A stretch of DNA of 8,380 nt. It comes from Klenkia sp. GTDB lineage: Bacteria > Actinomycetota > Actinomycetes > Mycobacteriales > Geodermatophilaceae. A program made the position numbers and the translations under genes. Shown in pieces: positions 1-8,380 of the stretch. The stretch covers positions 1 through 8,380 of the forward strand of contig JAOPVM010000359.1 in assembly GCA_025966215.1 (NCBI GenBank), written 5' to 3'. Under the pieces are notes generated by a model. It saw nothing but the letters and a program-made list of their open reading frames with translations, had not been told where the DNA came from and made no database searches. Positions within the stretch are counted from its first letter, which is position 1. Each line of letters begins with the position of its first letter.

Positions 1-1714
<1,714 letters not shown>

Positions 1715-1718
<4 letters not shown>

Positions 1719-3082
1719 GCGCACTGACCGACCTGTTGGCCGACTGGATGCCGCACCAACGCTGGTTCGCCGGCAAGGGCCGCGAGTGGTCCGGCGTCAC
1801 CGAGGACGGCTTCTTCCTCGACGAGAGCACCCCGGCGCTGTCCGTGCACCGGGTCCGGGTGGCCTACAGCGACGGCGCCGAGGAGCTCTACCTCGTCCCG
1901 CTGTCCTGGCGGGACACCCCGGCCGAGGACCTCGAGCACGCGTTCGTCGGCTCGATCCCCGGCGCCGCCGGCGAGAGCTACGCCTACGACGCCATGCGCG
2001 ACCGGGACGCCACCGTGCCGTGGCTGACCCACCTGGTGGCCGCCTCCACCGTCGGCCCGATGCACTTCCACCCTGCCGGCGTGGCCTACATCCCCGAGGG
2101 CCTGCCCGGCGACGTGATCAGCACCGAGCAGTCCAACACCTCCCTGGTGTTCGGCGAGACGGCGATCATGAAGTTGTTCCGTCGCCTGGAGCCGGGTCTG
2201 AACCCCGACGTCGAGGTGCACGACGCGCTGCGCCGCACCCAGAACCCGCACATCGCGCCGCTGCTGGGCCACGTCGAGATCGACGACCCGGTGGCCGGCA
2301 CGGAGCCCGCGACGGTGGCGTTCCTGCAGTCCTTCGTGCCCAACGCCAGCGACGGCTGGCGGCTGGCCACCTCCAGCGTGCGCGACCTGTACGCCGAGGC
2401 CGACCTGCACGCCGACGAGGTGGGCGGGGACTTCGCCGGGGAGGCCGAGCGGCTGGGCGAGGCCACCGCCAGCGTGCACCGCGACCTGGCCACGGTCCTG
2501 CCCTCGGAGCCCGCGGCCCCGGGCTGGTACGCCGAGCTCGCCGCCCAGCTGACCGCGCGCCTGGACGCCGCCACCGCGATCGTGCCGGAGCTCACCGTGC
2601 ATGCCGATGGCCTGCGCGCCCGCTACGCCGCCGTCGCCTCGGCCACCGAGCCGGTGACCGTCCAGCGGGTGCACGGCGACCTGCACCTGGGCCAGGTGCT
2701 GCGCACCACGACCGGGTGGATCGTGCTGGACTTCGAGGGCGAGCCGGCCCGCTCGCTGGCTTCACGCCGGGAGCCGGACTCCCCGCTGCGCGACGTCGCC
2801 GGCATGCTCCGGTCCTTCGACTACGCCGCGAAGCACATGCTCGTCGAGCAGGCGGACGACCCGCAGCGTGCGTACCGCGCGCAGGAGTGGGCAGAGCGCA
2901 ACCGCAGCGCCTTCTGCGCCGGGTACGCCGCAGCCAGCGGCACCGACCCGGCGTCATCGGCCCTGCTGCGGGCCTTCGAGGCGGACAAGGCGGTCTACGA
3001 GTGCGTCTACGAGGCGCGCAACCGGCCGCACTGGCTGATGATCCCGCTCAGCTCGCTGGCCCGGCTGGCCGCCGCCGGCTGA
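1715..3082 (+). CDS. mak: Maltokinase (Mak/Pep2)
   Basis: ATP-dependent kinase that converts maltose to maltose-1-phosphate, the donor for GlgE. The protein has 455 residues, the length of mycobacterial Mak. The N-terminal cap domain carries the family signature QRWFAGKGR (about residues 16-24). The kinase-like fold follows: K153 in IMKLFRR is the probable ATP-binding lysine, the catalytic loop is HGDLHLGQV (H320, D322), and the DFG-equivalent is LDFEGEP (D339-P344). This resembles aminoglycoside phosphotransferase-type kinases. The frame is open well upstream in the shadow of treS, but the ATG at 1715 has a good Shine-Dalgarno sequence, overlaps the treS stop by ATGA, and gives the expected family N-terminus. 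In mycobacteria TreS and Pep2 form a complex, and in some bacteria the two are fused in one polypeptide, so the overlap here fits coordinated synthesis of partners. Nothing unusual in the active site. Confidence 0.96.
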
Positions 3083-3137
3083 GGTCTCGGCGCACCGGGG
3101 ACGGCCCCCCACCCTGCACACGACGGACGGAGCGACG
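3083..3137 (+). other. Intergenic spacer mak-glgB with glgB ribosome binding site
   Basis: A 55-bp gap with no recognisable -10/-35 pair and no strong terminator. A short GGGG-ACGG-CCCC hairpin lies in the middle. GGAG at 3129-3132, 5 bases before the ATG at 3138, is the likely ribosome binding site for glgB. The small gap and common strand suggest that glgB is transcribed with treS-mak. Confidence 0.55.
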
Positions 3138-5924
<2,787 letters not shown>

Positions 5925-6108
5925 GCACCACCGCACTGCGCACCACCGCGCCCGCGGGCCCGCCGTCCACGACGACTGCGGGCCCGTCGTGTGCCCTGGC
6001 TCCCCCACCCGGGTGCTCCCTCGCCGCGTCTCGATGCGACCCGGGGGCGGCTCGGCCATGATGGGCGGGCCGCCCGGCCCCCTGCCGGTCCGACCAGAAC
6101 GGGGAACC
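5925..6108. other. Intergenic region between glgB and the peptidase gene
   Basis: 184 bp without a credible gene. It begins with a 10-bp direct repeat GCACCACCGC (5925-5934 and 5940-5949), then holds the hairpin annotated at 5955-5986. A second small inverted repeat, GGGCC-GCCC-GGCCC, lies at 6067-6080 in the leader of the peptidase gene. I see no convincing -10 or -35 hexamer, which is common in GC-rich actinobacterial promoters. The peptidase promoter probably lies between 5990 and 6090, but this is inferred from position only. Confidence 0.5.
5955..5986 (+). terminator. Possible hairpin terminator after glgB
   Basis: CGGGCCCGC (5955-5963) and GCGGGCCCG (5978-5986) form a perfect 9-bp GC stem with a 14-base loop, 30 bases after the glgB stop. 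No T-tract follows, so this would be an I-shaped actinobacterial-type terminator, or only an mRNA 3'-end stabiliser. ACGACG (5969-5974) can pair instead with CGTCGT (5985-5990), a shorter competing hairpin. Confidence 0.45.
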
Positions 6109-7509
6109 ATGACCACGTCGTCCCGCCCGGTGGGCGCCGTTGTCGGCGGTCTGACCCTGGCGCTCGTCCTGTCCGGCTGCGCCGCCTCGCTGGTGCCGGG
6201 CCAGGCCTCCTCCGCCGAGCCGCCCGTGGTCGACGTCAGCCAGGCCGAGTTCGAGATCCACGGAGCCGGGGACGGTCCGGCCGACGTCACCGCCCGCAAC
6301 GCGTTCGCCGACCTCAACGCCTTCTGGCAGCAGGTCTACCCCGAGGTCTACGGCGAGGACTTCCCTCCGCTCACCGGCGGGTACTTCTCGGTCGACCCGG
6401 GTGACTTCGACCCCTCGCAGTACCCGAACGGCGACGAGCTGCCCTGCGGCGCCGGGCCCTCCGACGTCGAGCAGAACGCGTTCTACTGCCCGCCGGAGGC
6501 ACCCGAGGGCGATGCCATCGCCTACGACCGGGTCTTCATGCAGGAGCTCTCCGACACCTACGGCCGGTTCCTGCCCGCGCTGGTCATGGCCCACGAGTTC
6601 GGGCACGCCATCCAGGGCCGCGAGGGCTACCCGGCCGACGACACCTCGATCAACACCGAGACCCAGGCCGACTGCTTCGCCGGGGCCTGGACCCGCTGGG
6701 TCTCCGAGGGCAACGCCGCGCACGAGACCATCCGGGCACCCGACCTCGACGACCTGCTCCGCGGGTACATCGTCGTCCGCGACCCGGTCGGCACGGGCGT
6801 GGACGAGGAGGGGGCGCACGGCTCCTACTTCGACCGGGTGTCGGCCATCCAGCAGGGCTTCGACGGCGGGGCCGCCTCGTGCCGCGACGGCTTCGAGGAC
6901 GACCGCCGGTTCACCCAGGGGGAGTTCCAGGACGACGAGGAGGCCCAGTCCGGCGGCAACGCCTCCCCCGAGGAGGTGACCAGCCTGATCGAGACCGCAC
7001 TGCCGGAGTACTACGAGGACTCCTTCCCCGAGGACCTGGGGGCGGACTTCACCGCGCCGACCATCGAGGCCTTCGAGGGCACCGCGCCGCAGTGCGAGGG
7101 CGTCTCCCCCGACGCCGACGTCTACTTCTGCCCCTCGAACGACACGGTCGGGTACGACACCACCGACCTGGCCGACCCGGCCTACTCCGACATCGGTGAC
7201 TACGCCGTGCTGACCGCGGTGGCCATCCCCTACGGTCTGGCGGCCCGGGAGCAGCGTGGGCTGTCCACCGACGACCAGGACGCCATCCGGTCGGCCACCT
7301 GCCAGGCCGGGGCCTTCTCCGGTGCGGTGCTCAACGCCGAGGTCCCCAGCATCACCATCTCGCCGGGTGACTTCGACGAGGCGGTGCAGTTCCTGCTGAC
7401 CTACGGCACCGACCGGTCGGTGTTCCCCGACGTCGGGCTCAGCGGGTTCCAGCTCGTCGACGTCTTCCGCACCGGCTACCTGCAGGGCCTCACCAGCTGC
7501 GGGCTGTGA
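6109..7509 (+). CDS. Lipoprotein neutral zinc metallopeptidase with a degenerate second peptidase-like half
   Basis: A 466-residue predicted lipoprotein. Residues 1-24 are a type II signal: R6, a hydrophobic stretch and lipobox LSGC with lipidated C24, so the protein should be anchored outside the membrane. Residues about 60-260 match the putative neutral zinc metallopeptidase family (YpfJ-like, Pfam Zn_peptidase). HEFGH (H162, E163, H166) supplies two zinc ligands and the catalytic Glu, and E184 in NTETQADCFAGAW is the probable third ligand, 18 residues on. Substrate unknown. Residues about 285-466 repeat the same layout without HExxH and with Ala at the E184 position, so this half is probably non-catalytic. 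Mycobacterial LpqM, linked to conjugal DNA transfer, is also a HExxH lipoprotein from memory; orthology is not shown. The ATG at 6109 was chosen because it follows GGGG (6101-6104) and gives a proper signal peptide. ATGs at 6034, 6058 and 6061 would add a Gly/Pro-rich leader. Probably its own transcription unit. Confidence 0.88.
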   Translation: MTTSSRPVGAVVGGLTLALVLSGCAASLVPGQASSAEPPVVDVSQAEFEIHGAGDGPADVTARNAFADLNAFWQQVYPEVYGEDFPPLTGGYFSVDPGDFDPSQYPNGDELPCGAGPSDVEQNAFYCPPEAPEGDAIAYDRVFMQELSDTYGRFLPALVMAHEFGHAIQGREGYPADDTSINTETQADCFAGAWTRWVSEGNAAHETIRAPDLDDLLRGYIVVRDPVGTGVDEEGAHGSYFDRVSAIQQGFDGGAASCRDGFEDDRRFTQGEFQDDEEAQSGGNASPEEVTSLIETALPEYYEDSFPEDLGADFTAPTIEAFEGTAPQCEGVSPDADVYFCPSNDTVGYDTTDLADPAYSDIGDYAVLTAVAIPYGLAAREQRGLSTDDQDAIRSATCQAGAFSGAVLNAEVPSITISPGDFDEAVQFLLTYGTDRSVFPDVGLSGFQLVDVFRTGYLQGLTSCGL

Positions 7510-7521
7510 GGCCCCGCCGGC
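7510..7521. other. Convergent 12-bp gap between stop codons
   Basis: The peptidase (+) ends at 7509 and the thioredoxin-TPR gene (-) ends at 7522. The 12 bases between them are too few for a terminator, so any terminator must lie inside the opposing gene and the two transcripts probably overlap at their 3' ends. Confidence 0.8.
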
Positions 7522-8380
7522 TCAGAAGAGCGCGGCCGACAGCTGACGGCGAGCGGCCCCCACCCGGGGGTCCTCGTCGCCGACCACGCTGAACAGCTCG
7601 ACCAGGTGGACCCTCGCTGCGTCCCGGTCCTCACCCGCGGTGCGCCGGACGACGTCCAGCAGCCGGGCGAAGGCCCCCTCGACGTCCCCGGTGCCGAGCA
7701 GGAAGTCCGCGGCCCGGGTCTGCGCAGCGACGTCGTCGGGGGCGGCGTCGGCCTCGGCGAGTGCGTTCGGGCCGGCCTCCTCGGCACGACGGAACAGCTG
7801 CACCTGCTTGATCGCCAGCGACGCGACCGGGTGCGCGGGCTCGGCGTCGAGGACCTGCTGGTAGGCCGCCTCGGCGGCAACCAGGTCGCCGCGGTCCAGC
7901 GCCGCCTCGGCGGCGTCCAGGCGCGGGTCCTCGGGCTCCTCGGGCTCGCTGCCCTCGGCGCCCTCGGGGAGACCGCCACCGGTGGTCGCGCCGACCAGCT
8001 CGGTGACGAATTGGCGGGCCTGGTCCTCGGGGATGGCGCCGGTGAACTCGGCGACCAGCTGGCCCTGCCAGACCGCCTTGACCGCGGGGATGCCCTGCAC
8101 CTTGAGGCCCTGGGCCAGGTTCGGGTTGGCGTCCACGTCGACCTTGGCCAGCACCCAGGCGCCGCCGCCCTCGACGGCGAGCTTCTCCAGCACCGGGGAG
8201 AGCTGCTTGCAGGGCCCGCACCACTCGGCCCACAGGTCCAGCACCACCGGCACCTGGAACGAGCGGTCGATGACCTCGGTCTGGAAGGTGGCCTCGTCGA
8301 CGTCGACCACGGCACCGCCGGGGGCACCGGCCGGAGCGGTCGCGCTCGGCGGCGGGGCGGCGGCAGCGCGGGCGGCGGCG
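7522..8380 (-). CDS. Thioredoxin-domain protein with C-terminal TPR region (CnoX/YbbN-like), 5'-partial
   Basis: Cytoplasmic thioredoxin fold fused to a helical repeat region. The frame stays open to the right edge, so the start is outside the window. The GTG at 8310 is unlikely to be the start, because an Ala/Pro-rich segment typical of actinobacterial homologues precedes it in frame. Numbered from the first complete codon (8379), residues 1-23 are this Ala/Pro-rich leader, about 28-130 the thioredoxin domain with intact WCGPC (C54, C57) and cis-proline GIP (P98), about 131-153 an acidic Gly/Glu/Pro linker, and about 154-285 helical TPR-like sequence (for example LDAAEAALDRGDLVAAEAAY). 285 residues are visible. 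E. coli CnoX (YbbN), a holdase co-chaperone, has the same domain order but lacks a CGPC motif, so this protein could be redox-active. M. tuberculosis Rv1324, near glgB, is a comparable thioredoxin. Its stop faces the peptidase stop. Confidence 0.92.
   Translation of the reverse strand, partial: AAARAAAAPPPSATAPAGAPGGAVVDVDEATFQTEVIDRSFQVPVVLDLWAEWCGPCKQLSPVLEKLAVEGGGAWVLAKVDVDANPNLAQGLKVQGIPAVKAVWQGQLVAEFTGAIPEDQARQFVTELVGATTGGGLPEGAEGSEPEEPEDPRLDAAEAALDRGDLVAAEAAYQQVLDAEPAHPVASLAIKQVQLFRRAEEAGPNALAEADAAPDDVAAQTRAADFLLGTGDVEGAFARLLDVVRRTAGEDRDAARVHLVELFSVVGDEDPRVGAARRQLSAALF

Noticed and set aside
5925..5949. 10-bp direct repeat GCACCACCGC just after the glgB stop
   Set aside because: Only two short copies in GC-rich DNA, with no mobile element, integrase or attachment-site context.
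6034..6063. Earlier ATG starts for the peptidase (6034, 6058, 6061)
   Set aside because: They put a Gly/Pro-rich leader in front of a well-formed lipoprotein signal and have weaker ribosome binding sites than the ATG at 6109.
8308..8310. GTG as the start of the thioredoxin-TPR gene
   Set aside because: The frame continues upstream to the window edge with an Ala/Pro-rich segment typical of actinobacterial homologues, and no clear ribosome binding site precedes the GTG.
7476..8327. 283-codon minus-strand frame overlapping the thioredoxin-TPR gene
   Set aside because: Ser/Arg/Pro-rich out-of-frame translation of the same DNA. The other frame holds WCGPC and the thioredoxin fold.

Overview
The window is from a very GC-rich actinobacterium. 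Every gene has strongly G/C-biased third codon positions, and the gene content (a TreS/maltokinase/branching-enzyme cluster and an actinobacterial-style thioredoxin-TPR protein) fits this phylum. The exact family cannot be read from the sequence. A member of the Geodermatophilaceae or a related soil actinomycete is a guess, not a result.

Positions 1-5924 (+ strand) hold three genes of trehalose/alpha-glucan metabolism in one direction: treS (trehalose synthase, 5' end outside the window), mak/pep2 (maltokinase, overlapping treS by ATGA) and glgB (glycogen branching enzyme, 55 bp downstream). Together they are most of the GlgE pathway. TreS interconverts trehalose and maltose, Mak makes maltose-1-phosphate, GlgE (not in the window, possibly just upstream) polymerises it, and GlgB adds alpha-1,6 branches. 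The GlgB here is unusual: about 200 residues of disordered, Pro/Glu/Thr/Ser-rich sequence precede the canonical enzyme, and an in-frame GTG at 3720 would give a protein of normal length.

Positions 5925-6108 are a 184-bp non-coding gap with a GC-rich hairpin that may end the operon. Next, 6109-7509 (+) encodes a lipoprotein zinc metallopeptidase (lipobox LSGC, HEFGH). It appears to be an internal duplication: the C-terminal half repeats the architecture and the four-cysteine pattern of the N-terminal half but has lost the zinc-binding residues. This is the most interesting feature of the window.

Positions 7522-8380 (- strand) encode a thioredoxin-domain protein with a C-terminal TPR-like region (CnoX/YbbN-like), convergent with the peptidase with only 12 bp between the stop codons. 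Its start lies beyond the right edge. There are no RNA genes, CRISPR arrays, insertion sequences or phage genes, and apart from the peptidase and the GlgB extension the window is ordinary metabolic chromosome.
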